Program-made: the position numbers and the translations under genes
The notes under the pieces: model-generated
Databases searched by the model: none
What the model was told of the DNA's origin: nothing
What the model saw: only the letters and a program-made list of their open reading frames with translations
In this document: positions 1-8,766 of the stretch, one piece after another
Layout: each line of letters begins with the position of its first letter
How positions within the stretch are numbered: the stretch's first letter is position 1
Source: Pedobacter sp. AJM
GTDB lineage: Bacteria; Bacteroidota; Bacteroidia; Sphingobacteriales; Sphingobacteriaceae
Direction of reading: 5' to 3'
NCBI RefSeq assembly: GCF_002197755.1
Contig: NZ_NHOT01000008.1
Location: 62,001 to 126,000 of the forward strand
Length of the DNA stretch: 64,000 nucleotides

Positions 1-3000
1 GTTTGGAACGGAGAAGGCACGGTTTATAGAGATAAATCTGTGCCCGGGCGTTCTATTGTGATCGCAGGCGGAACAACCGTGGGCTTTAAGGTAGGCGAAT
101 GGTTTCCCGGTACAACAGAAGCCGAAAAAAATAAGCAGGTTACCTGGTTTAGGCAATCTCATGATAAAAAGGTAGATTACTTTAAAGATACCCGGCCGAG
201 TGCAAAGCCTTATACATTATTTATATCCAAGGCACAGGCAGGGAAAGTTGGTTATTACATAGAAGCTAGTTTAACTGGTTTTAAGGATTTATCAGGCGAA
301 ACCGGTTTGTTTGTACGGGCCTATAGTCCGCCGAGGGTAGTCAGTTCTTACTGGAAGGAAGATATTGAAGGAAATAATAATCAAATTTATGTAGGAAATC
401 CTACACAATACAATGTGCCCCTTCATTTACATTTAGAATTAGAGGGCTTAAGCGGGTACAATTGCACCGTACATATTTATAATTGTGAGTTTAATCTATT
501 TGGAGATAATAACCAGAAAATAAGTAAAACCTATACTCAAAAATGTATAAATGGCGTCCTGGATGTTCACATCAGTGCCCAGGATGTATTGCAATGGCGG
601 AAGCAAATTGGGGCAGAAAAGCCTGTTGAACAGTTTTATGTCATGCTGACTGTAGAAGGCAATACAGGCTATGTGAAGGATACCACCCCCAAAGGTGACT
701 TAAAACATGCCACGCATTTGTACATTAAAAATAGTTTCGGTAAATTAATCAATAAAGTGGTGCCCTTACCGAAAGGCAATAAGCCAATTGTGATTGGCGA
801 AGAAGAAAAAAAACCGATTAAGTACGATCCTTGTTCTTTTACTCAGATTAATATCCATGACAGAGAGACGGTTAAAACAGTGTTTAACCATCTGGATCCG
901 CATAAAATGGGCGTTTCACAGAAACCATTTTCTTTCGGCTTAAATATTTTTTATGGTACCGATCAATACGAGGTGCCTGCAGCTAATAAGCAAATGCTGA
1001 ATAACGTTATAAAGTACCTAAAAATAAATTCAAGGGTAGAAGTATTGATAGAATCTTATGCAGATATCAGGAAGGATTATGCTTATAATGATGATTTGAC
1101 CGAGAAAAGAGCAAATGCAATTTTGAGCTATTTCTATACACATGGAGTCCAAAATAAACTCACTGCATTTTCTTATGGTGAACGGAAAGCAAAGCAGTTT
1201 GACTATATCACCAATGAAGACCGACCAATCCATAGAATAAACCGTAAAACAGTACTCACCTTTAAGGTAAATAACTTAAATACTGTTTTTTATAATACCA
1301 TTACCCCCAATATAGAAGATGCCGTTGATCTTGCCGTTTTTGTAAAAAATTATGTAACAGAAGGTTGTATGATGGGGGATGATAAAAAACAACGACATGA
1401 CCATACCAAGATTAAGAGCAATGTTTTAGTGAACCTTAATGATTTTGAGCCTACCAATGAAATCCCGCTTAATGGCGATGAAAAAAGCAGAAAAGCAGAC
1501 CTGAAAATATTTTCATTTGAAGGGGATATGTTTCCAACGGCAATTGGATTAAAGCCGAATAGGTATGAATTGGGTATTCATTCCTGTGCCTATTTTCAGA
1601 ATCCAAATAAGGCCACACTGGTGATCAACGCCTTTACCGATGCTTTGTGGATTTTACAGGCCACTTACGATTTTGATGGGGATTATCCGATCGTTTACCG
1701 CGGTAAGGCCGAACCTATAAGCGTAATCAAGGGAATTAAACAGCTGGCGGCAAGGGCAAGGTTTTATATTGATAAGTACTTATCCGTTATAAAATACTTC
1801 CCCATGGGCAGTAGTTATGAAACAATGATAAACCTGGCTTTTGACTATTTTGTTTCGGAAGCAGAAATGTATGGAATAGGCTACGCAAAAAAATGGAATT
1901 ATTTGGGCGGCAAATTTAACAAAATACAAAACTATACAGATGCTAACCGGGATTTGGTAGAAAAAGGGATTTTAACCCTTACTGTTTTAGTTATGGTGGT
2001 GGAGTTAATTATTGCTGTATTGACTATGGGCGAATCTGCTGCTACCAAGTTGCCTAAACTTAAAAAAGCGATCAGACTGCTTAAAAAAGCGGAAGAGATC
2101 AAAAAAGAGGTTGGAGATTTGGGCTTTGATTTTATATTTCCTAAAGTTGCCTTTACTTACGGCACCTATTTAGAAAAGCATGAAGATTTGGTGCATTACG
2201 TTACAGAGTTTAATGTAAAAGCCGAACCAGTAATTGGTATAAAGTTTGATAAAACGCTTAGTCTAAAAGACCTGATACAAAGAGCACTTACCAAAGAGAA
2301 AGTAACAAATAAAGATGGCAAGGAAGAATACGAGTATAACGATGATTTTAAAGATCTTAAAAGGGAAAAAATAGACGATAAGGATCCGTTAAAAAATAAT
2401 TTTGAGAAAGCATCCAGAAACTTTGCTAAAAAGCAGGTGGAAGGACAGATTGGAGAAGGCTTGCAAACTCTTTTAGATAGGGCTGGTGTTGATGCAAAAA
2501 TCAGACTTATGTTTAGTGGCAGCATTAACCAGGAATATAAAATTAAAATATCTTCTCCTGCTCCTCATGAACAGTTTGCTGGTAAGGTTAATATCGCAAA
2601 TACCTTAAAACAATCCTTTAGCAATAGTGCCGGAAAAGTAATTGGAGAAAACGCTATTAAAATGGAAGGACAACTGATGGCGAAAGGAAGAATTCAATTG
2701 GTAAACTGCGTACCTTTTGTGCCATTCAGTGTAAGTAACTTTCTTGGTCGCTTTGTAGCACCGATTGATGCTAAGTTACAAGCAAGTCTTGAATCTCATT
2801 TTGTACACACCCGCACCTATGGTGCAAACGAGGCCGAAGGCCTGTTTTATCAGGATGAAATTTATTTTTCGGGGATTAAGGGGATGGTTAAGTTAGGAGT
2901 TAGTAGAGAAAATGTGGATGGGGATGCTTCCTGGGATAAAAAAGATGAACATAATCTCATTGATACTAAATTTCATTTATTTAAAGATAAAAACTTTACA

Positions 3001-3039
3001 ATGGCAAAAATTAATTTATTTTATAAAACCAATAATTAG
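1..3039 (+). CDS. Large multidomain protein with OmpA-like domain (5' partial)
   Basis: The reading frame is open to the first base of the window, so the start lies outside; the GTG at 40 is only an internal codon. The visible 1012 codons begin with beta-rich sequence (about 15-300), then an OmpA-like peptidoglycan-binding domain at about codons 310-422 (FSFGLNIFYG..., ESYAD, EKRANAI, NRKTVLTF). A hydrophobic segment with small residues lies at about codons 658-677, then a lysine-rich linker and a C-terminal region I do not recognise. The combination of an OmpA domain, a membrane-active-looking segment and adjacent lipoproteins recalls Bacteroidetes T6SS or polymorphic-toxin loci, but no toxin motif is visible. 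A 150-bp piece of this gene recurs in a relic at 8070. The next lipoprotein starts 2 bp after the stop, suggesting one transcript. Exact function is unknown. Confidence 0.7.
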   Translation, partial: VWNGEGTVYRDKSVPGRSIVIAGGTTVGFKVGEWFPGTTEAEKNKQVTWFRQSHDKKVDYFKDTRPSAKPYTLFISKAQAGKVGYYIEASLTGFKDLSGETGLFVRAYSPPRVVSSYWKEDIEGNNNQIYVGNPTQYNVPLHLHLELEGLSGYNCTVHIYNCEFNLFGDNNQKISKTYTQKCINGVLDVHISAQDVLQWRKQIGAEKPVEQFYVMLTVEGNTGYVKDTTPKGDLKHATHLYIKNSFGKLINKVVPLPKGNKPIVIGEEEKKPIKYDPCSFTQINIHDRETVKTVFNHLDPHKMGVSQKPFSFGLNIFYGTDQYEVPAANKQMLNNVIKYLKINSRVEVLIESYADIRKDYAYNDDLTEKRANAILSYFYTHGVQNKLTAFSYGERKAKQFDYITNEDRPIHRINRKTVLTFKVNNLNTVFYNTITPNIEDAVDLAVFVKNYVTEGCMMGDDKKQRHDHTKIKSNVLVNLNDFEPTNEIPLNGDEKSRKADLKIFSFEGDMFPTAIGLKPNRYELGIHSCAYFQNPNKATLVINAFTDALWILQATYDFDGDYPIVYRGKAEPISVIKGIKQLAARARFYIDKYLSVIKYFPMGSSYETMINLAFDYFVSEAEMYGIGYAKKWNYLGGKFNKIQNYTDANRDLVEKGILTLTVLVMVVELIIAVLTMGESAATKLPKLKKAIRLLKKAEEIKKEVGDLGFDFIFPKVAFTYGTYLEKHEDLVHYVTEFNVKAEPVIGIKFDKTLSLKDLIQRALTKEKVTNKDGKEEYEYNDDFKDLKREKIDDKDPLKNNFEKASRNFAKKQVEGQIGEGLQTLLDRAGVDAKIRLMFSGSINQEYKIKISSPAPHEQFAGKVNIANTLKQSFSNSAGKVIGENAIKMEGQLMAKGRIQLVNCVPFVPFSVSNFLGRFVAPIDAKLQASLESHFVHTRTYGANEAEGLFYQDEIYFSGIKGMVKLGVSRENVDGDASWDKKDEHNLIDTKFHLFKDKNFTMAKINLFYKTNN

Positions 3040-3041
3040 AA

Positions 3042-4043
3042 ATGAAAATCAAGTTCATGATATTTTTATTCCTCCTAAGTTTAGGAGCTTGCAAACAAAA
3101 AAGTAAATCTATGGATAACATAACACCTCCTATCACAGACTCCAACAAAGAAAAAATCACCGCACATAATTATTTGGAAGAACAATTAAAATATATTAAG
3201 ACCTCTTCAAATGAACCATTATATTATATATATGTCAATCATGAGCAGTGCTTTTTCGAAATTTTAGTAAATGATGTTCCAAGATTTCAATATTTTGAAG
3301 AAGGATCTATAATGACCCCGATAAACTTAAACAACTATATTAACCGTTCTGGAAAACAAACTATTACCTATCGCTTGTATCCTCAAACTACAAAGAGACT
3401 AAATCACCTTACAGAATATACCAGTATTAAAATCGAATTATATGAAAGAAACAATGCCGATACTGTAAATGGTTTTGAACATCAAAAATTATTATTAACT
3501 CATCGTTCTGCCACCAAGACAGATGGAAAAACATTTATAGGTGATGGCAAAGATTATTACGAATTCAGCTTTGATTTCGATGCCAAAGTTTTATATCAAT
3601 TAGAGGGTTGGGAAAATAGTAAAGACCTGAGTAAAATGGATCAGAAAGAATTGCTGTCAAAAACAGAGGAGGCCTATCGATATTATTGGCATTTGATTAA
3701 GGATAAGAGAATGGATGATTATTTTAGATTAAGATTTAGTGGTTATGTATCAGAGGCGATTTCTACCTATATGAATAAAGAAATGATTATTCAAAGTGGA
3801 CCAGAAGATAAATTTATGTTTAGTGAGCCTACATTCAGACTTGAGCCTTTGAATAATTACAAAATGCACTTATATGGAAATGGAAAAATAGTTTGTTTGG
3901 AACAAACAAGTGAAGATTTAAGATTAAAAAATAAAACACCTATTTGGGGGAAATATAAAACGGCTGAAGATGAAACAAGAGTTAGATTTAATAAATTATA
4001 CCTCCATATCCCAAAAGGAAAAGATACTTTTGAAATTTTATAA
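3042..4043 (+). CDS. Lipoprotein, immunity-like paralogue family (copy 1)
   Basis: This 333-residue protein starts with a lipoprotein signal (MKIKFMIF..., lipobox LGAC at about residues 14-17). It begins 2 bp after the upstream large gene, so the two are probably co-transcribed. It is clearly paralogous to the protein at 4720-5757: both share PPITD at the mature N-terminus, a repeated LVND segment, an HRSATK/HKSATK-DGKTFI motif and a C-terminus of the form IPKGxDTF. I do not recognise a named domain. Periplasmic lipoproteins repeated behind a large secreted-looking gene would fit an immunity or accessory role, but that is inference. The gene is A/T-rich compared with the housekeeping genes further right. 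Confidence 0.85.
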   Translation: MKIKFMIFLFLLSLGACKQKSKSMDNITPPITDSNKEKITAHNYLEEQLKYIKTSSNEPLYYIYVNHEQCFFEILVNDVPRFQYFEEGSIMTPINLNNYINRSGKQTITYRLYPQTTKRLNHLTEYTSIKIELYERNNADTVNGFEHQKLLLTHRSATKTDGKTFIGDGKDYYEFSFDFDAKVLYQLEGWENSKDLSKMDQKELLSKTEEAYRYYWHLIKDKRMDDYFRLRFSGYVSEAISTYMNKEMIIQSGPEDKFMFSEPTFRLEPLNNYKMHLYGNGKIVCLEQTSEDLRLKNKTPIWGKYKTAEDETRVRFNKLYLHIPKGKDTFEIL

Positions 4044-4069
4044 AAGTTAGGAGATAGGTCAAATAGGCA

Positions 4070-4157
4070 GATGAGGATGGTAATGTAAAAGGTAAATAGT
4101 ACAAGGCCTTACAACCATGTCCCTAAAAGAGAAACTAATTTTGAAGTAATACAATAG
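4070..4157 (+). pseudogene. Relic of the 3' end of a lipoprotein paralogue
   Basis: From 4113 the frame reads NHVPKRETNFEVIQ-stop, which matches the C-terminus of copy 1 (LHIPKGKDTFEIL-stop). The stretch from 4070 reads DEDGNVKGK in another frame, like the residues just before that C-terminus in the intact copies, and is broken by a stop and a frameshift. Only the tail of a former paralogue appears to remain. Confidence 0.55.
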
Positions 4158-4320
4158 TATATGATTGATAAATAGAGATGCCAGGCCAAATGCTTTTTAG
4201 CATAAAGTATAAAAGGGATAGTATAAATTTGTAAAAACTTAGATACTGTTTTACATATATAAAATCAGTTCCTATGAAACAAGAGTTGTAAAGTAACAAC
4301 AATAATGGTTAGTAGCTTAA

Positions 4321-4482
4321 ATAATAACCTTAAAATTCAAAACTTTTTTTGCAATATTGTTACTCTTGATAGTGTCTTGTAATGGACAAAATAAAGAATT
4401 GCAGAAAAAAGTAGACGATATACGATCATATAACATTTTCAAAAAAAACTATTATTTGAAAAACGCGCTCTTCTTGAGATAA
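4321..4482 (+). pseudogene. Relic of a lipoprotein signal peptide with no start codon
   Basis: The frame opened by a stop at 4318 reads ATA ATA ACC and then a hydrophobic segment ending in the lipobox LLIVSCNGQ, followed by about 25 more codons and a TGA/TAA-bounded end (stop TAA near 4482). It looks like a lipoprotein gene start whose ATG has become ATA and whose body has been lost. A very short expressed lipopeptide from a non-standard start is possible but unlikely. Confidence 0.45.
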
Positions 4483-4558
4483 AACAAAAGACTTAGTAGA
4501 GATATTTGATGCTTGAATTCAATAAAATAAGCAAGTAGATATAATTTACCAGATTCTA

Positions 4559-4610
4559 TCTCCATGTCTCTAAAAGCAATGAATTTCGAAATAATTTGAG
4601 ATTTTATAGG
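4559..4610 (+). pseudogene. Second relic of a paralogue 3' end
   Basis: The bases CATGTCTCTAAAAGCA resemble CATGTCCCTAAAAGAG in the relic at 4113 and the CATATCCCAAAAGG of the intact copies. Translation gives LHVSKSNEF and, after a frameshift, NFEII-stop, matching LHIPKGKDTFEIL. The body of the gene is missing. Confidence 0.45.
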
Positions 4611-4679
4611 AATAAAATGAAGATTGATATTATTTGCCTGTCATCCTTACATAGTAAATGTGACAAGTAAAATATTACT

Positions 4680-4719
4680 GATATCCCTAAAGCAGAAAAT
4701 ACATTCAAAATTTATAACG
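4680..4719 (+). pseudogene. Third relic of a paralogue 3' end, abutting copy 2
   Basis: The frame from 4680 reads DIPKAENTFKIYN, close to HIPKGKDTFEIL of the intact family. It runs directly into the start of the next lipoprotein gene at 4720, so copy 2 apparently sits immediately behind the remains of a lost copy. Confidence 0.45.
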
Positions 4720-5757
4720 ATGATGAGAACACTATTTTTTTGTTTAGTTGCTTGCTTGCTGCTTAACTGTGATGCCAATAGGAATACTGTTGAACAACCT
4801 CCTATTACTGATGCTAATCTTGATAAAATTACAGCACAGAACTACATACAGAAAGAAATTAAGTTTGTTAAACCTTCTGAGCAGGGTATAAAATATTATT
4901 TTAGTGTATCGAACAATGAATGCTCCTATGAGTTTTTGGTAAATGACATACCTGTTTTTAGTTTTGATGATGAGGCTGCGGTAGGGTATCCGGTTTGCAT
5001 AAATCCATATATCAGTAAATCTGGCAAGCAGTCATTTACCTATCGTTTATACCCAAAAAAATCAGATACAGACAGCGCTAAGTACCTGGTCGATGCCACC
5101 AGCGTAAAAATTAAGTTAGTTGGCCGTAACGAATCAGACAGGATAAATGCTTACAAAAACGAAAAACATATTTTTAGCCATAAGTCTGCCACAAAAGCCG
5201 ACGGAAAAACATTTATAGCCTCTGGTAAAGATTTTTATGAATATACCATCACGTTTGATGCTGAGGTTCCATATACCATTCATGATGATATAGATAGTGA
5301 AGACCTTCGCAAATTAGACCAAAAATTATTGTTGGCCAAAACGGAAAAAGCTTACCATTATTATTGGGAATTGATTCGGGATAAAAAAATTAATGATTAC
5401 GCCAGACTTGGGTTTAAAAGCGATATAACCGAAGTATTGTCTTTGTATATGGATAAAGAAACTTTGCAAGCCAAAAGGGAGGAAGAGAAAGAACTTTTCT
5501 TATTTCCCGGATTTAAAATTAAGCCCATGGAAAATTATCGTATGAAGCTTTATGGCAATGGTAAAATGGTATGCCTGGAACAAACAAATGAAAATAGAAA
5601 GTTTCGGAAGAGATCTCCAATATGGGGAGAAATTAAGGGTGAATATGAGGATTCAAATGTATTTTTTTACAAATTATACCTTTATATCCCAAAAGGTGAA
5701 GACACTTTTAGGATTTTATATAAAAGTGCAGGGTTTGACTCTAATCCTTTCTTTTAA
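4720..5757 (+). CDS. Lipoprotein, immunity-like paralogue family (copy 2)
   Basis: I chose the ATG at 4720 (MMRTLFFCLVACLLLNC) because it starts the hydrophobic signal; the longer frame back to 4624 reads through relic sequence. The product is 345 residues. The lipobox LLNC has Asn at -1, which is unusual, so lipidation is likely but not certain. Paralogous to the protein at 3042-4043 along its length, with PPITDANLDKIT, an LVND segment, HKSATKADGKTFI, an AYHYYWELI motif and the C-terminal IPKGEDTFRIL. It has a short C-terminal extension after that motif. Function is not known; a periplasmic immunity or accessory lipoprotein is the working guess from the tandem arrangement. Confidence 0.82.
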   Translation: MMRTLFFCLVACLLLNCDANRNTVEQPPITDANLDKITAQNYIQKEIKFVKPSEQGIKYYFSVSNNECSYEFLVNDIPVFSFDDEAAVGYPVCINPYISKSGKQSFTYRLYPKKSDTDSAKYLVDATSVKIKLVGRNESDRINAYKNEKHIFSHKSATKADGKTFIASGKDFYEYTITFDAEVPYTIHDDIDSEDLRKLDQKLLLAKTEKAYHYYWELIRDKKINDYARLGFKSDITEVLSLYMDKETLQAKREEEKELFLFPGFKIKPMENYRMKLYGNGKMVCLEQTNENRKFRKRSPIWGEIKGEYEDSNVFFYKLYLYIPKGEDTFRILYKSAGFDSNPFF

Positions 5758-5948
5758 TTTGAGGGAATGTGGATAAATGTTTATAAACTTTTAAAAGGTC
5801 AGCATACCTTAGTTGTATGCAGTAAGGTTTTATAAACAAAAAATAAAAACTGCGTATTACCCTAGTTGCAGAGAATGATGATATTTATAGAACATTTGGA
5901 AAGTTTATTTGAAACAAGCGCCAATATACCATTGATGAAAATTAAATT

Positions 5949-6557
5949 ATGAAATACTTATTTTTTATCTTAATGGGAATGACTATCATCTCCTGCCGAT
6001 CACAAACCAAAACCGATCTTCTACCCTTAAAATTTGATGCAAATCTTTCAAGCTTTATCCAAAAAGATAAAGAACTAAAAAAGGGTCAAGATCCTAATCT
6101 GGGATTGTTAAGTTATACAACAAATAAACTAGATAATTATGCAATAGGTAGCGTTAAACTCTTAACATATGCCTTTCCTAATGGAAATCTGGCTGATTAT
6201 AATAACCTAACATTGTTTATTACAGATAAAATAAAAAATAATTATTTAGGATTCAAGTATAATTCTGTAAATCAGGAAGAAACAAAGTCTATCCTTGACT
6301 ATTTAAAAAAAACATATCCCGATTATATTCAGTCTGATAAAAAAGAAAGTGGTGAATCTTATTTTTGGGAAATATCAACACTAAATGCATGGATTTTTAG
6401 TTATCAGTCGATTTCAATTGATAAGAATAATAATAATTTTTTTAGTACCGATTTTATTCTTGTAAAAAAAGGAACACGGATGGAAAATAGTAAAGACCCT
6501 AAAGTGATAACTATAAAGGAATATTACAAAATGATGTATCCAGATTTACTCAAATAA
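5949..6557 (+). CDS. Small lipoprotein of unknown function
   Basis: A 202-residue protein with a clear lipoprotein signal (MKYLFFILMGMTIISCRSQ; lipobox IISC). The mature part is polar and mixed alpha/beta, with a segment GFKYNSVNQEETKSI followed by an aromatic-rich stretch. That layout loosely matches the next gene (GFSLQLVNDQDAKTI), so the two may be distant relatives. No catalytic motif is visible. It lies inside the lipoprotein array and shares its A/T-rich composition. The 190 bp in front hold no clear gene. Confidence 0.75.
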   Translation: MKYLFFILMGMTIISCRSQTKTDLLPLKFDANLSSFIQKDKELKKGQDPNLGLLSYTTNKLDNYAIGSVKLLTYAFPNGNLADYNNLTLFITDKIKNNYLGFKYNSVNQEETKSILDYLKKTYPDYIQSDKKESGESYFWEISTLNAWIFSYQSISIDKNNNNFFSTDFILVKKGTRMENSKDPKVITIKEYYKMMYPDLLK

Positions 6558-6606
6558 ACTTTGAAAAAATATCACTTTAAATTTTATTTGCTAAATCCTG
6601 GAATAT

Positions 6607-6622
6607 GATATTAATTAATATC
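6607..6622. promoter_or_regulatory. 16-bp perfect palindrome
   Basis: GATATTAATTAATATC is fully self-complementary and lies in the 120-bp gap before the next lipoprotein gene. It could be an operator, but the sequence is A/T-only apart from its ends and chance is a real alternative. Confidence 0.25.
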
Positions 6623-6677
6623 TCAATAAATAGTGCTTTAATAGGATTTTATCAGATTAATTTAAATTTTTAAAAAA

Positions 6678-7208
6678 ATGTTTTTCTGGCGGGAATTAAA
6701 TATTAAAATTATTTGTGCTCTTATTGGTATATCAATAGGATGTAATACTTCAAAGCCCATACAAATAGATGATATTAGTAATTTAAAAAAAATCGATTTA
6801 AGCAGCTATCAAAAAACAACCATTGCCGGAATTAATTATTACCTTTTGCCATTTGAGCAAGATTACACCATAAATCGTAAACCTTTTCCTAATGCAGAAA
6901 TTGACTTCTACAAGTATAAAGAACGTAATAGGGTAGTGATACTAGAGATGCAGCAGCCTAAAAAGGTAATTGGGTTTTCACTCCAGCTAGTAAATGATCA
7001 GGATGCGAAAACAATAGTTAGCAGCCTGCAATCCAAGCATAATCTTCAATTTACAATTGATACAATACACAAAATAGATTATGGTTATAACTTCGAAAAA
7101 AGAAAATTCCAAAACTTCAACATAACCTATGTTAATTTAATACAAAAAGATAATGCTTTATATGACATAAGGCAGCAATTAAAAAAGAACCTTTCAAAAA
7201 CAAATTAG
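6678..7208 (+). CDS. Small lipoprotein of unknown function
   Basis: A 176-residue protein. The start ATG at 6678 gives a slightly polar N-terminus followed by a hydrophobic stretch and lipobox SIGC at about residues 20-23. The mature domain contains INYYLLPFEQDY and a segment GFSLQLVNDQDAKTIV that resembles one in the preceding lipoprotein. No enzymatic motif is seen. It is separated by only 10 bp from the split paralogue at 7219 and so probably shares its transcript. Function unknown. Confidence 0.72.
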   Translation: MFFWRELNIKIICALIGISIGCNTSKPIQIDDISNLKKIDLSSYQKTTIAGINYYLLPFEQDYTINRKPFPNAEIDFYKYKERNRVVILEMQQPKKVIGFSLQLVNDQDAKTIVSSLQSKHNLQFTIDTIHKIDYGYNFEKRKFQNFNITYVNLIQKDNALYDIRQQLKKNLSKTN

Positions 7209-7218
7209 CAATAAAACG

Positions 7219-7992
7219 ATGAAACAACCATATTATCAATTAGATTTTAGTGCATCATCATGTAAATTCCAGATTAAAGTAAATGATATCGAAATTTTGT
7301 CAATGAATTTGGATGGGCAGACTGCCACAGATATTCCTATTAACGCAGCTGTTTTTGGAAGTGGCTTACAAAAAATAGAGGTTAAAGGTTATCCTTTGGA
7401 CGACAAAAAAATTCTAAATCCGGAAGCTTATATCAGATATAAGATCGTAGAGCAAAATGTAGAAAATGGGCAGTTTATGTTTGTCTAAGGCTCAGAAAAA
7501 TATCAAACACCGAAAGTCAAAGTAGGGGAGCCATTTATTTATCACACCACTAACTTTATTGCTGAAGTACCTTATGAATTACAAAGTTGGAATACTTTAC
7601 GTAATATCAAAGATTTGAAAACGGATATTAAACCCTTTTTAATCAAGGCATATCAACGTTTGATTAAAAAAGCAAAGGAAGGCGATTATAAACCACTTAT
7701 TGAAGTTATTAAAATCGTTGAAGCTAGAAATTCAAAAACCATGTACTTAAGTGAGCAAGAAACTAAGCAGCGTATAAAAAGTATTTTGGATGATATAAAT
7801 GACGGATTTGAAATAATGGATTTGGAAGGTGGCCAGGTTTTATCTTATGCAGGTGATGGTAAATTGGTTCGGCTTGTTAGAACAGACGGAAACTCAGCGT
7901 TAGCATTTTCAAATAGCAAAACAAGTGAAGAATTAATACTCGATATTTGGTTTTGTTTGCCTAATGGAGAAAGTGATTTCGTTGTTTTTTAA
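7219..7992 (+). pseudogene. Lipoprotein-family paralogue without signal peptide, split by an in-frame TAA
   Basis: The frame from ATG 7219 gives 89 residues and stops at TAA 7486-7488. The same frame then continues without another stop for 167 codons to 7992. The two halves together match the family at 3042 and 4720: the first half has KVNDIEI (family LVND), the second FIAEVPYELQSW, then LDIWFCLPNGESDFVVF in place of the family C-terminus. There is no signal peptide; the start corresponds to the mature part of the paralogues, so the copy may also be truncated at the 5' end. A single nonsense change is the simplest reading; stop-codon readthrough or two separate proteins cannot be excluded. 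Confidence 0.65.
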
Positions 7993-8069
7993 TTGAGGCA
8001 TTCCAGAAATCTGTTAGAGACTTATATAGTAGCGAAGCGTTAATTACAAAAGCTGTATAATTAGTAATC

Positions 8070-8398
8070 ATAACCAGAAAATAAGTAAAACCTATACTCA
8101 AAAATGTATAAATGGTGTCCTGAATGTTCACATCAGTGCGCAGGATGTATTGCAGTGGCGGAAGCAAATCTGGGCAGAAAAGCCTGTTGAGCAGTTTTAT
8201 ATCATGCTGACTGTGGAAGGCAAAGATTATTATGAATTTAGCCTTGATTTCGATGCGAAAGTGCTATGTTCTTTTAGAAAGTTGGGAGAATAGTAGAGAT
8301 ATTAGTAAAATGGATCAAAAGAAATTATTATCTAAAAGTAAGAACACTCCTGAACAATCTTCAGGCAGATTATAAGAATAAGGATTATTTACATTTTT
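8070..8398 (+). pseudogene. Chimeric relic: large-gene fragment fused to lipoprotein-gene fragment
   Basis: Bases 8072-8221 match 511-660 of the large gene at the window start with 9 mismatches in 150, without gaps. At the shared bases GGCAA (8219-8223) the match switches to the lipoprotein gene at 3545 onward (AAAGATTATTA...GATTTCGATGC). The lipoprotein part carries a frameshift and stops, then reads ESWENSRDISKMDQKKLLSK, like WENSKDLSKMDQKELLSK in copy 1. Further decayed similarity may run to about 8398. The 75 bp in front (7993-8069) hold a short open frame I cannot assign. The rest of the gap up to 8477 shows no gene. Confidence 0.75.
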
Positions 8399-8477
8399 GC
8401 AATGGCCTTTAAATCCTCGCCTCATCAGCAGGGGTTTTTATGACATAATTTTTAAGCTGCTCCAGTCGTTAAATCTG

Positions 8478-8485
8478 TATATTTG
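8478..8485 (+). promoter_or_regulatory. Bacteroidetes -7 box TATATTTG
   Basis: TATATTTG is an exact match to TAnnTTTG. It ends 5 bp before the ATG at 8491, so transcription would start at or next to the start codon. The -33 element is weak (T-rich at about 8450). Confidence 0.5.
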
Positions 8486-8490
8486 TGAAC

Positions 8491-8763
8491 ATGAAAAGGA
8501 AAATGATTTTTGTCTTATTTCTGGCGTTGCTCAACTTTGGTATTGCAGCACAAGTGAATGCCCAATGTGCCATGTGCAGCATCAATGCTGAACAAGGCAA
8601 TAAGAATGGTAATACGGTTTCTGCCGGTTTGAATACAGGTGTACTCTATCTTTTAGCCATTCCATATCTCATGGCCGTGGTGGTTGGTGTGGTGTGGTAT
8701 AAAAAATACCGCAAAAAGAATGTTCACCTGGACATGAAGAAAGAGCCCTTTCATTTGAACTAA
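8491..8763 (+). CDS. Small exported membrane protein
   Basis: A 90-residue protein; ATG 8491 is preferred over GTG 8485, which overlaps the promoter box. It has a cleavable signal (MKRKMIFVLFLALLNFG... with likely cleavage near VNAQ), a CAMC motif just after it, and one transmembrane helix (about residues 49-68) followed by a basic KKYRKK tail. The two cysteines directly behind the signal could bind metal or form a disulfide. The DUF983 gene starts 3 bp after the stop, so the two form an operon. No named function known to me. Confidence 0.75.
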   Translation: MKRKMIFVLFLALLNFGIAAQVNAQCAMCSINAEQGNKNGNTVSAGLNTGVLYLLAIPYLMAVVVGVVWYKKYRKKNVHLDMKKEPFHLN

Positions 8764-8766
8764 GCC

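Noticed and set aside
5822..5930. Possible fourth relic of the lipoprotein C-terminus (LVAENDDIYRTF)
   Set aside because: The resemblance to IPKAENTF is too short and no DNA-level match supports it.
7993..8055. Short open stretch reading EAFQKSVRDLYSSEALITKAV
   Set aside because: Protein-like but only about 20 codons, no start, and no parent gene found in the window.
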